Shown: positions 1 to 8,519, counted from the first letter of the stretch. The stretch is DNA of 48,980 nt from an uncultured Collinsella sp. (GCA_900547765.1 URIA01000010.1:1-48980), one strand, 5' to 3'. The notes: generated from the sequence alone by a model not told the origin. Translations and numbers: made by a program.

Positions 1-167
1 TCGACACCGCCGAGTTCGCGATCCCCGGCCTTGACGACGAGTTCCGCGTCATCGTGTCTCCGTGGATCCTCTCCTCGCTGATCACCGATCGCCTTGCCGC
101 TTACTACGAGACGGTCACCAAGCACAACCTCAACTACCGTCGTTACTATCACCAGTTCGACTACTAA
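1..167 (+). CDS. C-terminal end of a SIS-domain sugar isomerase/deglycase (partial)
   Basis: The window opens inside this gene. Reading from base 3 gives 54 residues before a TAA at 165-167. The visible part runs from a short acidic stretch through a helix (SPWILSSLITDRLAAYYE) to a tail with YRRYYHQFDY. SIS-domain enzymes acting on phosphorylated sugars end in a similar dimer-locking helix, and from memory the fructoselysine-6-phosphate deglycase FrlB also ends with an RRYY motif. The next gene, 73 bases downstream, encodes a sugar-phosphate epimerase, which supports a sugar or Amadori-product role. The catalytic part lies outside the window, so the substrate is unknown and the call rests on a short tail. 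Confidence 0.45.
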   Translation, partial: DTAEFAIPGLDDEFRVIVSPWILSSLITDRLAAYYETVTKHNLNYRRYYHQFDY

Positions 168-191
168 GAGCAAATAACGTTTGTGTAATTG

Positions 192-218
192 GGCCCCGCT
201 CCTATATGGAACGGGGCC
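192..218 (+). terminator. Intergenic hairpin between the SIS gene and the epimerase
   Basis: GGCCCCGCTCC (192-202) can pair with GGAACGGGGCC (208-218), leaving a TATAT loop. Only a weak T-rich stretch (tcgttta) follows. It could be a leaky terminator or an RNA-processing hairpin separating the two genes. The pairing is seen; the function is inferred. Confidence 0.45.
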
Positions 219-240
219 TCGTTTAGGTTGGAGAGTAATT

Positions 241-1077
241 ATGAGCTATCCGCAGCTTGCTGTCATGAATATCAGCCATCGTTATTTTGACCTTGAGGAA
301 TTCTTTTCTTCGGCAGCGGCCTCGGGTTACACGTGTTGCGAGCTTTGGACCGGAGCGATGCATCTGTATGTCGATTGCCATGGATACGATTCGCTCGAGC
401 AGGTGCGGGAGCTGTCGCAGCGGTATGGGGTTCGGATTGTGGGGCTTTGTCCCGAACAGAACAACCCCAAGCCGTGGAATATCGCGGCGCGCGGGAATGA
501 GGCACGTGCCCGCACGCTCGCGTACTTTAAGAACGTTGTGGATATCGCGGCGGAACTTGGAGCCGAGCAGGTCATGGTCTCGAGCGGCTGGGCATTTTTG
601 AACGAGCCGATCGAGGACGCGTGGGGTCGCAGCGCCTCGATGCTGCGTGCGATTGCCGAGCATGCGGGAGAGCGCGGCGTGCGACTGGTACTCGAGGCCC
701 TACAGCCGGTTGAGTCGATGATCGTGAACTCGGCGGCCGATACGAAGCACATGATCGAGGCGGTTGATCATCCGGCACTTAAGGCGTGTCTGGATTTGGG
801 CGCTATGGCGGTGGCGGGGGATACCATCGACGATTATTTCGATCTGCTTGGCGATGATGTCGCCCACGTGCATTTTGTCGATGTTGCGGCAGATGGCACG
901 ACGCATCTTGCCTGGGGTGACGGCGACCGCGATATGCGCGCCGACCTGGATAGGCTGGTGGCGCGCGGCTATCGCGGAGTTGTTTCGGCCGAGACCTATG
1001 ACGGGCGCTATTTTGCCGACCCCGCAGCTGCCGATGCGCAGGTAATGGCAGAGTATCGTCGTGCGATTGGCGCCTAG
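241..1077 (+). CDS. Sugar phosphate isomerase/epimerase (AP endonuclease 2-like TIM barrel)
   Basis: The product is a 278-residue single-domain TIM barrel of the xylose-isomerase-like superfamily. The ATG at 241 is preferred because GGAGAG lies just upstream; an upstream in-frame start at 181 lacks a good ribosome site. The four expected metal ligands are visible in order: Glu in LVLEALQP, Asp in CLDLGA, His in HVHFVD and Glu in SAETYD. This family interconverts keto-sugars or sugar phosphates (for example D-psicose/tagatose or fructoselysine 3-epimerases) using a divalent metal. The preceding gene is a SIS-type sugar enzyme, so the pair probably belongs to one carbohydrate catabolic operon that starts outside the window. 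The substrate cannot be fixed from sequence alone. Confidence 0.8.
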   Translation: MSYPQLAVMNISHRYFDLEEFFSSAAASGYTCCELWTGAMHLYVDCHGYDSLEQVRELSQRYGVRIVGLCPEQNNPKPWNIAARGNEARARTLAYFKNVVDIAAELGAEQVMVSSGWAFLNEPIEDAWGRSASMLRAIAEHAGERGVRLVLEALQPVESMIVNSAADTKHMIEAVDHPALKACLDLGAMAVAGDTIDDYFDLLGDDVAHVHFVDVAADGTTHLAWGDGDRDMRADLDRLVARGYRGVVSAETYDGRYFADPAAADAQVMAEYRRAIGA

Positions 1078-1181
1078 GTGGGGTTGGGTTGCGGCAACCT
1101 ACCCTATGTTTCCGAAATGAATACGGTGTGAGCGGCCACGACGGATTTTCCCCGCAAGCACTCTAGTATGCTAAAGTACTC

Positions 1182-1211
1182 AGAAGACCGGCGGAGCTCT
1201 GCCGGTCTTCT
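1182..1211 (+). promoter_or_regulatory. Perfect 11-bp hairpin in the his operon leader
   Basis: AGAAGACCGGC (1182-1192) is exactly complementary to GCCGGTCTTCT (1201-1211), with an 8-base loop that is itself GAGCTC-like. It sits 37 bases before the first his codon and follows an AT-containing stretch (tagtatgctaaagt, 1164-1177) that could hold a -10 box. No U-run and no His-rich leader peptide is present, so classical his attenuation is unlikely. It may be a terminator of the upstream gene, an mRNA-stability hairpin or a protein-binding leader. Confidence 0.5.
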
Positions 1212-1247
1212 GTTCTATATGAAACACAGCATGAGGAGGCTCACCAG

Positions 1248-2963
1248 ATGACGGCCACACCGTGGGGATTCCGGGACATATTGCCCGAGGAGGCTCAGGC
1301 GCGCGAGGAGATCGCATGTACGGTGAAGGGCTGCTTTAGGGAGCATCATTACCTGCCGGTCGAGACGCCGCTGCTCGAGGACAAGGGTTCGCTCGAGGAG
1401 GGCGGCCGCATTGCGGACACCCCGTTTAAGCTCTTTGATGACGACGGTCGCCTGCTGGTGGTCCGTCCCGACAACACGCTGCCAATCGTGCGCTTGGTTT
1501 CGACCCGCATGCGCGCGGCCGATCTGCCGCTGCGCCTGCGCTACGAGGCGCCGGTAGTTCGCGAGTGCCAGCGCAATGCCGGTGGCTCGCGTCAGTTTAC
1601 GCAGCTGGGCTTTGAGCTTATCGGTGCGGGCGATACCGCGGGCGATGTCGAGATCGTCTCGCTGGTGGCCGAGGCCGTGCGCAAGTTGGCGCTTCCCGAT
1701 GCGCGCATTATCGCAGGTAGCGTGCGTCCGTTTAAGGAGCTGCTCGCGGCCTGTGGGGATCGCGAACTGGCTGCCGAGGCATTGCGTTGCGTGCACGCCA
1801 ACGACTTTGTGGGCCTTGATGCCCGTGTGGCGGCAAGCGCCGAGCCCGAGGCCGTCAAGGCTGCCATTAGCGAGCTGCCGCGCTTGCACGGCGGCGCCGA
1901 GGTACTCGATCGCGTGGATGCGTTGCTGGTTGCCGCCGGTATCGTCGCGCCGCTCACGCACGAGTTACGCGCTCTGGTCGAGGGCTTGGCTCCCGAGGAC
2001 GCCCAGGTGCTGTCCTTCGACTTCTCCATCATGAACTCGTTTGATTACTACACGGGCCTGGTCTTTAAGGCCTATGCCGGCGGCTTGCCCGATCCGGTCG
2101 GTTCGGGCGGACGCTACGACTCCATCTTTACCGGTGCATTTGGCGACGGTATCGAGGTGCCGGCGGCGGGTTTCGCCTTTTCGCTTGAGCGCCTGGAGGC
2201 TGCGCGCACCTCGGCCGAGGACGCTGCTTCCGATGGTGACCATGCCGTGGGCCGCGGCACCGAGGGTCCGCTGCGCATTGCCGTGCCCAAGGGCTCGCTC
2301 AAGGCCGACACGCTCGACGTGCTCGAGGCCGCGGGCTTGGATGTCTCGGAGCTGCGCGATCCCGGTCGTCACCTCATCGTGCGCGGCCGCGACACACACG
2401 CTGGTGAGGGCACGGTCGGCGATATCGAGTTTGTCATCGTGCGTCCCAGCGATGCGCCCGCCTTTGTGGGCTGTGGCGGTGCCGATTGCGGCATCTGCGG
2501 TTGGGACTCGCTCATCGAGGCAGGCCTCAACTTGCTGCAGCTGGTCGATCTGGGCTACGGCCTGTGCACCTTCATCGAGGCGGAGCCCGCGTGGCGCGCC
2601 GGCCAGGCCGAGCGCAACTATGCCCGCCGCGGGTCGCTTCGCGTGGCCACCAAGTACCCGCGCATCGCGAGCGCTTGGTATGCCGAGCGCGGCGTGAATG
2701 TCGATATCGTCTCGCTGCACGGTAACATCGAGCTGGGCCCCATCGTCGGTATGACCGACCGTATCGTGGATATTACCGCCACGGGCGCCACGCTGCGCGA
2801 TAACGACCTGGTCATCACCGGCCGCATCATGGACTGCACGGCCCGCTTCTTTGTCAATCCGGGTGCCGCTCGCTTGGATCCGCGCGTGCGCAATCTGGCA
2901 GATCGCTTGGCGACGGCCGTGAAGGACAAGCATTTTGAGCCCGTCGCGGGCTCGGCACAATAG
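1248..2963 (+). CDS. hisG: HisZ-HisG fusion: ATP phosphoribosyltransferase with regulatory subunit in one chain
   Basis: The product has 571 residues. Residues 1 to about 321 form a class II aaRS-like HisZ module. It begins TPWGFRDILP, continues with RPDNTLPIVRLV and RLRYEAPVVRECQ, and carries the HisRS-like motif FDYYTGLVF and a GSGGRYD loop. A linker at about 322-341 (SAEDAASDGDHAVGRG) leads to a short-form HisG domain from Leu342 (LRIAVPKGSLKADTL). The phosphoribosyl-binding loop is VDITATGATL (507-516). The last 230 residues have the size of short HisG and lack the C-terminal regulatory domain of long HisG. HisG condenses ATP with PRPP in the first committed step of histidine synthesis. 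HisZ is normally a separate subunit required by short HisG. GAGGAGG precedes the ATG at 1248. This is the first gene of the his operon. Confidence 0.93.
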   Translation: MTATPWGFRDILPEEAQAREEIACTVKGCFREHHYLPVETPLLEDKGSLEEGGRIADTPFKLFDDDGRLLVVRPDNTLPIVRLVSTRMRAADLPLRLRYEAPVVRECQRNAGGSRQFTQLGFELIGAGDTAGDVEIVSLVAEAVRKLALPDARIIAGSVRPFKELLAACGDRELAAEALRCVHANDFVGLDARVAASAEPEAVKAAISELPRLHGGAEVLDRVDALLVAAGIVAPLTHELRALVEGLAPEDAQVLSFDFSIMNSFDYYTGLVFKAYAGGLPDPVGSGGRYDSIFTGAFGDGIEVPAAGFAFSLERLEAARTSAEDAASDGDHAVGRGTEGPLRIAVPKGSLKADTLDVLEAAGLDVSELRDPGRHLIVRGRDTHAGEGTVGDIEFVIVRPSDAPAFVGCGGADCGICGWDSLIEAGLNLLQLVDLGYGLCTFIEAEPAWRAGQAERNYARRGSLRVATKYPRIASAWYAERGVNVDIVSLHGNIELGPIVGMTDRIVDITATGATLRDNDLVITGRIMDCTARFFVNPGAARLDPRVRNLADRLATAVKDKHFEPVAGSAQ

Positions 2964-3068
2964 CGTGAGCACGCACGGGCGACCCAACGTACGGGCTGCG
3001 GGTCGACTGGCGCCGCCGCCCGGCCTCTCGTTTTTCGAACATAGCCTCGACCGATAGGGGATACCGAA

Positions 3069-4484
3069 ATGAAGACCATCAAGCTTGCTCCCGGTGAGCG
3101 CCTCGTTACCAACCAGCTCAACCGCAAGGGCGTGCTGCCGCAGAACATCGTCGACGCTGCCCGCGATATCGTGGCCAACGTGCGCGCCAACGGCGATGCC
3201 GCGGTGCGCGATTACTGCCAGCGTTTTGACGGTGTTGAGCTGCAGAGCTTCCGTCTGCCGCAAGAGCAGGTCGATGCCGCGCTCGAAGGCCTCGATCCCG
3301 CCTTTGTCGCGGCGCTCGAAAAGGCTGCACGCCAGATTCGCGAGTTCCACCAGCGCGAGGTCGAACAGAGCTGGTTTACTACGCGCCCGGACGGCACGAT
3401 GCTCGGCGTTAAGGTGACCCCGCTCGCGGCGGCCGGCATCTATGTGCCGGGCGGTCGCGCGCAGTATCCCTCCACCGTGCTTATGAACGCCATTCCCGCC
3501 AAGGTGGCCGGCGTCAAACGCGTGGTCATGGTGACCCCGCCGCAAAAGGACGGCCTGATCAGCCCCTACACGCTCGCCGCGGCAAAGCTCGGCGGCGTGG
3601 ACGAGATCTATATGGTGGGCGGCGCCCAGGCCGTGGCCGCACTGGCGTACGGTACCGAGACCATTCCGCGCGTCGACAAGATTACCGGCCCGGGCAACGC
3701 CTTTGTCGCCGCTGCCAAACAGATTGTCTCGGGTGACGTGGGTATCGATATGGTCGCTGGCCCCTCCGAGGTCTGCGTGCTGGCCGACGCCACGGCCAAG
3801 CCCATGGTGGTCGCGGCCGACCTGATGGCCCAGGCCGAGCACGATCCGCTGGCGGCCTGCTATCTGGTGACCTGCGACGAGCAGTTTGCGCGCGAGGTCG
3901 AGGCGGGTATCGATATTCTGGTCGCGCAGTCGCCACGCGCCGAGATCACGCGTGCCTCACTCGACAATGAGGGCACCATCGTGGTGGCCGCCGACATGGC
4001 TGCCGCCGTCGAAGCGGTGAACACCGTGGCGCCCGAGCACCTTGAGCTGCACTGCAAGGACGCGATGGGCCTGCTCGGCGGCATTCGCAACGCCGGCGCC
4101 ATCTTTGTGGGCGCTTGGAGCTCCGAGCCGCTCGGCGATTACGTTGCCGGCCCCAATCACACGCTGCCGACCGGCGGTACGGCTATGTTCTCCAACCCGC
4201 TTTCGGTGGAGGAGTTCGTCAAGCGCTCGAGTGTCATTTGCTATACGCCCGAGGGCCTGCTTTCCGATGCTCCCGCTACGCAGCGCCTGGCCGAGGCCGA
4301 GGGTCTGTGGGCACACGCGCTTTCGGCCGCACTGCGCCGCCGCGTGCTGGAGCAGGGCGAGGATGCCGTGAGTGCCGAGTCGCTCGCCGCAGCCGACCTG
4401 ACTAAGGTCGCCTGGCCGGGCGACGCTGTGTCAACGGTTGCTGAGGGCGTGGACCTGGCGGCTGCGGCCGGCGAGGAGGCCTAA
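3069..4484 (+). CDS. hisD: Histidinol dehydrogenase
   Basis: The product has 471 residues and oxidises L-histidinol twice with NAD to L-histidine, the last step of the pathway. The catalytic pair Glu323-His324 is in VAPEHLELH. Zinc ligands Gln255 and His258 are in QAEHDP, with further active-site residues in GPNHTLPTGG and in GLWAHA. The family signature around DKITGPGNAFVAAAKQ is intact. E. coli HisD has about 434 residues; this one has some 35 to 50 extra C-terminal residues that are Ala/Glu-rich and probably a flexible tail. It starts 105 bases after hisG with AGGGGAT upstream of the ATG, and it ends one base before hisC. Confidence 0.97.
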   Translation: MKTIKLAPGERLVTNQLNRKGVLPQNIVDAARDIVANVRANGDAAVRDYCQRFDGVELQSFRLPQEQVDAALEGLDPAFVAALEKAARQIREFHQREVEQSWFTTRPDGTMLGVKVTPLAAAGIYVPGGRAQYPSTVLMNAIPAKVAGVKRVVMVTPPQKDGLISPYTLAAAKLGGVDEIYMVGGAQAVAALAYGTETIPRVDKITGPGNAFVAAAKQIVSGDVGIDMVAGPSEVCVLADATAKPMVVAADLMAQAEHDPLAACYLVTCDEQFAREVEAGIDILVAQSPRAEITRASLDNEGTIVVAADMAAAVEAVNTVAPEHLELHCKDAMGLLGGIRNAGAIFVGAWSSEPLGDYVAGPNHTLPTGGTAMFSNPLSVEEFVKRSSVICYTPEGLLSDAPATQRLAEAEGLWAHALSAALRRRVLEQGEDAVSAESLAAADLTKVAWPGDAVSTVAEGVDLAAAAGEEA

Positions 4485-4485
4485 T

Positions 4486-5601
4486 ATGGCCGAGCTGACG
4501 CCCCGCATGAAGGAGCTCGTCCAGCCCTACTTGGCCGGCATTGAGCCCTACGATCCCAACTTTACGCCCACGCGCATCAACCTTTCGGCCAACGAGAACA
4601 CCTATCCCGTGCCGGCCGGCGTGCGCGAGGCGGTCGACGCTGCCCTGGCTGCCACGCCGCTCAACCGCTATCCCGATCCCATGTCTAACGACCTGCGCGA
4701 CGAGCTTGCTGCCTGGCATGGCGTGACGCGCGAGAACATCTGCGTGGGCAACGGCGGCGACGAGCTGCTCTATAACTATCTGTTGGCGTTTGGCGGCGCG
4801 GGACGGACCCTGCTCAACTGCCCGCCGTGCTTTAGCGAGTACGCGTTCTTTGCGTCGCTCTGCCAGACCGAGGTGCGCGACGTGTGGCGTGATCCGGCGA
4901 CCTTTGAGCTCGACCAGGCAGCTGTGCTTGCGGCGGCGTCCGAGTGCAATCTGGCAATCGTGACCTCGCCCAACAATCCCACGGGTGATGTGGCGCCGCT
5001 CGACTTTGTTGCGGCTCTGTGCGATGCGTGCCCCGGCATGGTCATGGTCGACGAGGCCTACGTTGAGTTTGCCGACGATTCGTTTGGCGCGGCCACCACG
5101 GCGCAGGGGCTTATCGTCGAGCATCCCAACCTGGTGATTCTGCATACGTTGTCCAAGGCGTTTGGCGCTGCCGGTACGCGTCTGGGTTACGTGATCGCGG
5201 CTCCCGAGGTCATCGACGTGTTCGCGGCGATTCGCCAGATCTATTCGGTCAATGTGCTGAGCCAAGCCGCAGCGCTTGCCTGCGTGCGTGCCCGCGATGC
5301 GTACACGCCCGTGGTGGCGCAGGTCGCAACCGAGCGCGAGCGCGAGCTGTGCGCCCTGCGCGCGATGGCTGCCGAGGGCCTGCCTGTGGAGGCATGGCCG
5401 AGCGCGGCGAACTTTGTGCTCGTGCGTACGCCGCATGCTACGCGCGTGCGCGAGCGTCTGCGCGACGAGTATTCGATTTTGGTGCGCGACTTTAGCTACG
5501 CGCCGGGGCTTGCGGACTGTCTGCGCGTTACCGTGGGCACGCCGCAGGAAAACGACGAGGTGCTGGCCGCGTTTGCCGCGCTGGTGAAGGAGGAGATGTA
5601 G
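4486..5601 (+). CDS. hisC: Histidinol-phosphate aminotransferase
   Basis: This is a 371-residue fold-type I PLP aminotransferase that transfers an amino group from glutamate to imidazole acetol phosphate. The Schiff-base lysine is Lys224 in TLSKAFGAAG. Cofactor and substrate contacts are seen in ANENTYP, SPNNPTGD and MVDEAYVEF. The start is ATG 4486, one base after the hisD stop and preceded by GAGGAGG inside the hisD tail. An upstream in-frame ATG at 4438 lies inside hisD and is rejected. The stop codon abuts the hisB start. The surrounding his operon fixes the function within an otherwise broad aminotransferase family. Confidence 0.96.
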   Translation: MAELTPRMKELVQPYLAGIEPYDPNFTPTRINLSANENTYPVPAGVREAVDAALAATPLNRYPDPMSNDLRDELAAWHGVTRENICVGNGGDELLYNYLLAFGGAGRTLLNCPPCFSEYAFFASLCQTEVRDVWRDPATFELDQAAVLAAASECNLAIVTSPNNPTGDVAPLDFVAALCDACPGMVMVDEAYVEFADDSFGAATTAQGLIVEHPNLVILHTLSKAFGAAGTRLGYVIAAPEVIDVFAAIRQIYSVNVLSQAAALACVRARDAYTPVVAQVATERERELCALRAMAAEGLPVEAWPSAANFVLVRTPHATRVRERLRDEYSILVRDFSYAPGLADCLRVTVGTPQENDEVLAAFAALVKEEM

Positions 5602-6189
5602 ATGGGCCGTTATGCCGAGGTGACCCGCAAGACGGGCGAGACCGATATTGTCGTAAAGCTCGACCTGGACGGGAGCGGCGTGTGCGATATCTCGACCGGC
5701 GTGCCGTTTTTCGACCACATGCTCAATGCCTTTGGCCGCCATGGCCTGTTTGATTTGACGGTGCACGCGGTGGGCGACGTGGAAGTCGACGCGCACCACA
5801 CCGTCGAGGATGCGGGCATCGTGCTGGGTGAGGCGTTTTGCCAAGCGCTGGGCAACAAGGCGGGCATTACGCGCTTTGCCGACGCGGCGATCGCCATGGA
5901 CGAGACGCTCGTGATGGCTGCCGTGGATATCTCGGGCCGCGGGCAGGCCTACTGCGAGCTGCCCGTACCGACCGAGCGCGTGGGCAGCTTCGATACCGAG
6001 CTGGCCGTTGAGTTCTTCTACGCCTTTGCGCGCGATGCCAAGCTCACACTGCACGTGCGCGAGCTGGCGGGTGGCAACTCGCACCACATTATCGAGGCCG
6101 CCTTTAAGGCCGTGGGCCGCACGATGCGCCACGCCTGCGAGCTCGATCCCCGCGTGCAGGGCATCCCCAGCACCAAGGGCTCGCTGTAA
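5602..6189 (+). CDS. hisB: Imidazoleglycerol-phosphate dehydratase
   Basis: The product is a 195-residue monofunctional HisB dehydratase that converts imidazoleglycerol phosphate to imidazole acetol phosphate. Both duplicated metal-binding motifs are present, DAHHTVEDAG and NSHHIIEAA, and the protein ends in the usual IPSTKGSL. The N-terminal phosphatase domain found in the E. coli bifunctional HisB is absent, in line with the separate PHP phosphatase at 9581-10492. The ATG follows the hisC stop with no gap, with GGAGGAG at the end of hisC as ribosome site. A palindromic repeat separates hisB from hisH. Confidence 0.97.
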   Translation: MGRYAEVTRKTGETDIVVKLDLDGSGVCDISTGVPFFDHMLNAFGRHGLFDLTVHAVGDVEVDAHHTVEDAGIVLGEAFCQALGNKAGITRFADAAIAMDETLVMAAVDISGRGQAYCELPVPTERVGSFDTELAVEFFYAFARDAKLTLHVRELAGGNSHHIIEAAFKAVGRTMRHACELDPRVQGIPSTKGSL

Positions 6190-6212
6190 CCGCTGCAACC
6201 GCCGTAAGGGCA

Positions 6213-6253
6213 AAAACCACCACAAAGGGGACAGGCACCTTTGTGGTGGTTTT
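6213..6253. repeat. REP-like palindrome, GGGGACAGG core, 16-bp perfect arms
   Basis: AAAACCACCACAAAGG (6213-6228) is exactly complementary to 6238-6253, with GGACAGGCA between. The core AAAGGGGACAGG recurs in other gaps of this window (47184-47224 and 48233-48284) with unrelated arms. It lies inside the his operon, between hisB and hisH, and its right arm reaches to within 26 bases of the hisH start, so it will be transcribed as a stable hairpin. Confidence 0.8.
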
Positions 6254-6278
6254 GGATGATGAGAAGAGGAGGGGTCGC

Positions 6279-6980
6279 GTGGGCGAACCGAGGATCGTGG
6301 TGGTCGACTACCACAAGGGCAACTTGTCGAGCGTCGTGCGCGGGCTTGCGCGCGCCGGTGCCGCCGCCTGCACGTCGGACGATCCGGAGCAGATCCGCAA
6401 CGCCGACGGCCTGGTTATCCCGGGCGTGGGCGCGTTCTATGACGCGATCGCCTTTATGCGCCAGAGCGGCGAGGCGGACGCGGTGCTCGACGCCGTTGCC
6501 GCTGGAACTCCGCTGCTCGGCATCTGTCTGGGCCTTCAGCTATTTTTTGAGCGCGGCAACGAGGGCGTGCCGGCGGACGAGGGCGCGGTCGCGGACGGAA
6601 ACGCTCCCGAGCAGGCTGGCGGTCCCTGGGTCGATGGCCTGGGTATTATGCGCGGCTCGTGCACGCGCCTGGAGTCGAGCCGCCTGAAGGTGCCGCACGT
6701 GGGTTGGGACCAGGTGCACATGACGCCCGCCGGTGCGGCCGATCCGCTGCTTGCCGGTTTTGCTGAGGGCGCCAACATGTACTTCACCCACAGCTACGCG
6801 GTGGCCGACGACGTCGATGCCGCCGATGTGTTGGCACGCACGCACTATACACGGAGTTTCCCGTGTATCGTGCGCCATGGCAACGTGTGGGGCTGCCAGT
6901 TCCATCCCGAGAAATCCTCCGCGCTGGGTCAGCGCATTCTTAAGAACTTCGTGAGCATCGTCGAGGGGGCCGGCCGATGA
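6279..6980 (+). CDS. hisH: Imidazole glycerol phosphate synthase, glutaminase subunit
   Basis: The product is a 233-residue class I glutamine amidotransferase supplying ammonia to HisF. The triad is visible: Cys83 in LGICLGLQ, and His209 and Glu211 in CQFHPEKS. I choose the GTG at 6279 because AGGAGGGG lies 5 bases upstream and the protein then begins GEPRIVVVDYHKGN, as expected for HisH. The longer frame from 6243 runs into the palindrome and has no ribosome site. The TGA overlaps the hisA ATG (ATGA), which points to translational coupling. Confidence 0.94.
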   Translation: MGEPRIVVVDYHKGNLSSVVRGLARAGAAACTSDDPEQIRNADGLVIPGVGAFYDAIAFMRQSGEADAVLDAVAAGTPLLGICLGLQLFFERGNEGVPADEGAVADGNAPEQAGGPWVDGLGIMRGSCTRLESSRLKVPHVGWDQVHMTPAGAADPLLAGFAEGANMYFTHSYAVADDVDAADVLARTHYTRSFPCIVRHGNVWGCQFHPEKSSALGQRILKNFVSIVEGAGR

Positions 6981-7720
6981 TTCTGTTTCCCGCAATCGAT
7001 CTGATCGGCGGCGAGGTTGTGCGCCTGGAGCGCGGCGACCGCAGCCGCTGCAAGGTATATTCCGACAACCCCGTGGCCGTTGCCCGCTCGTTTGCCGAGC
7101 AGGGCGCAAGCTGGGTGCACGTCGTCGACCTGTCCGCTGCCTTTGGCGAGGACGAGGACGCGTGCGCTGCCAACTCGGCAGCGATTAAGGCCATCTGCGG
7201 TGTCGACGGTCTGTCCGTGGACGTGGGCGGCGGCGTCCGCTCGCTCGCGCGCATCGATGAGCTGGCCGGCTATGGTGCTCGCCGCATTGCGCTGGGCACC
7301 GTGCTCGTGACCGAGCCGGGTTTTGCTGAGGTGGCAGCCCAAGGCTTTGGCGAGCTGCTGGTCGCCGACGTTGCCGCACGCGACGGCCAGGTTAAGGTGA
7401 ACGGCTGGCGCGACGGCGCGGGCGTGGCGCTCGACGATGCCGTGGCGCAGCTTACCGAGCTGGGCTTTAAGCATCTGGTGTATACCGACATCGCGCGTGA
7501 TGGCATGCAGACGGGCATCGACGTGGCGGCATATCGCCATGTGGCCGAGGTCGCGGGCTTTCCCGTCGTGGCTTCGGGCGGCATCTCGACGCTCGACGAC
7601 ATCCGCGCACTGGCCGCGGTGGGTGAGGGCGCGATTGAAGGCGCCATTACCGGCTGCGCGCTCTACGAGGGCAACTTTACGCTGGTACAGGCGCTGGCCG
7701 CCGCCCGAGGGGAGGAGTAG
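6977..7720 (+). CDS. hisA: Phosphoribosylformimino-5-aminoimidazole carboxamide ribotide isomerase
   Basis: The product is a 247-residue (beta/alpha)8 barrel catalysing the Amadori rearrangement of ProFAR to PRFAR. Asp8 in LFPAIDLIGG is the usual catalytic aspartate, and the second-half aspartate is in YTDIARDGM. Two phosphate-binding loops are seen, VDVGGGVRS and VASGGISTLDD. It overlaps hisH by four bases and is followed by hisF after three. In some actinobacteria (PriA) this enzyme also does the TrpF reaction. Whether that holds here cannot be read from the sequence, so the conventional name is used. Confidence 0.95.
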   Translation: MILFPAIDLIGGEVVRLERGDRSRCKVYSDNPVAVARSFAEQGASWVHVVDLSAAFGEDEDACAANSAAIKAICGVDGLSVDVGGGVRSLARIDELAGYGARRIALGTVLVTEPGFAEVAAQGFGELLVADVAARDGQVKVNGWRDGAGVALDDAVAQLTELGFKHLVYTDIARDGMQTGIDVAAYRHVAEVAGFPVVASGGISTLDDIRALAAVGEGAIEGAITGCALYEGNFTLVQALAAARGEE

Positions 7721-7723
7721 CCC

Positions 7724-8506
7724 ATGCTTACCAAGCGCGTAATTCCCTGTCTGGACGTCAAGGACGGCCGTGTGGTCAAGGGCGTCAACTTTGTGAGTCT
7801 GCGCGATGCGGGCGACCCGGTGGAGCTGGCCCGCGCCTACGACCGCGAGGGTGCGGACGAGGTCGTATTTTTGGACATTACCGCGACGAGCGACAACCGC
7901 GCGACGACCATCGAGATGGCGGCGCACGCGGCCGAGGAACTCGCTATTCCCTATACCGTGGGCGGCGGTTTCCGCGACTTGGCGGGCATGCGGACCATGG
8001 TTGCCGCCGGCGCCGACAAGGTGTCGCTTAACTCTGCTGCTGTGCGCGATCCGTCGTTGATCAGCCAGGCCGCCGCGGCGTTTGGCAGCCAGGCCGTGGT
8101 CGTGGCAATCGATGCCAAACGCGTGGGGCTGCCCGGGGAGCCGGGCGCCGATAAGTGGGAGGTCTTTACGGCGGGCGGCCGCAACGCCACGGGTATCGAT
8201 GCAGTGGCGTGGGCCGAGGAAGCAGCTCGTCGCGGCGCCGGTGAGATCTTGCTCACCAGTATGGATCGCGACGGCACCAAGGCCGGCTTCGATTTGGCGC
8301 TCACCCGCGCCGTGGCGCGCGCGGTGCCAATCCCCGTCATCGCGAGCGGCGGCGTGGGCACGCTCGAGCATTTTGCCGAGGGCGTGATCGAGGGCGAAGC
8401 CGACGCCGTGCTGGCGGCCAGCGTCTTTCACTTTGGAACCTTCAGCATTCGCGAAGTCAAAGAGTATATGGCCTCTCAAGGTATTCCTGTGAGGCTGGAC
8501 TTCTAA
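7724..8506 (+). CDS. hisF: Imidazole glycerol phosphate synthase, cyclase subunit
   Basis: The product is a 260-residue TIM barrel that uses ammonia from HisH to convert PRFAR to imidazole glycerol phosphate and AICAR. The catalytic aspartates are Asp11 (VIPCLDVKDGRVVKG) and Asp130 (VAIDAKRV). Phosphate loops VGGGFRDL and IASGGVGTLE and the MDRDGTK segment match the family. GAGGGGAGGAG at the end of hisA serves as ribosome site. A nested cruciform and a 148-base gap follow before hisI, the widest break inside the operon. Confidence 0.97.
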   Translation: MLTKRVIPCLDVKDGRVVKGVNFVSLRDAGDPVELARAYDREGADEVVFLDITATSDNRATTIEMAAHAAEELAIPYTVGGGFRDLAGMRTMVAAGADKVSLNSAAVRDPSLISQAAAAFGSQAVVVAIDAKRVGLPGEPGADKWEVFTAGGRNATGIDAVAWAEEAARRGAGEILLTSMDRDGTKAGFDLALTRAVARAVPIPVIASGGVGTLEHFAEGVIEGEADAVLAASVFHFGTFSIREVKEYMASQGIPVRLDF

Positions 8507-8519
8507 TGCTGCGGCTTGC

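Noticed and set aside
1078..1247. His attenuator or T-box in front of the his operon
   Set aside because: There is no short peptide with consecutive histidine codons, no T-box core (TGGN) structure and no U-run after the hairpin.
1965..3842. Open frame of 625 codons on the minus strand across hisG and hisD
   Set aside because: It is antisense to two clear enzymes, has His/Arg/Gly-rich composition typical of the mirror frame of GC-rich genes, and lacks a ribosome site. Similar long antisense frames at 4402-6225, 6929-8563, 12899-14443, 31961-33961 and 35742-37799, and the plus-strand frame 20861-22357, are rejected for the same reason.
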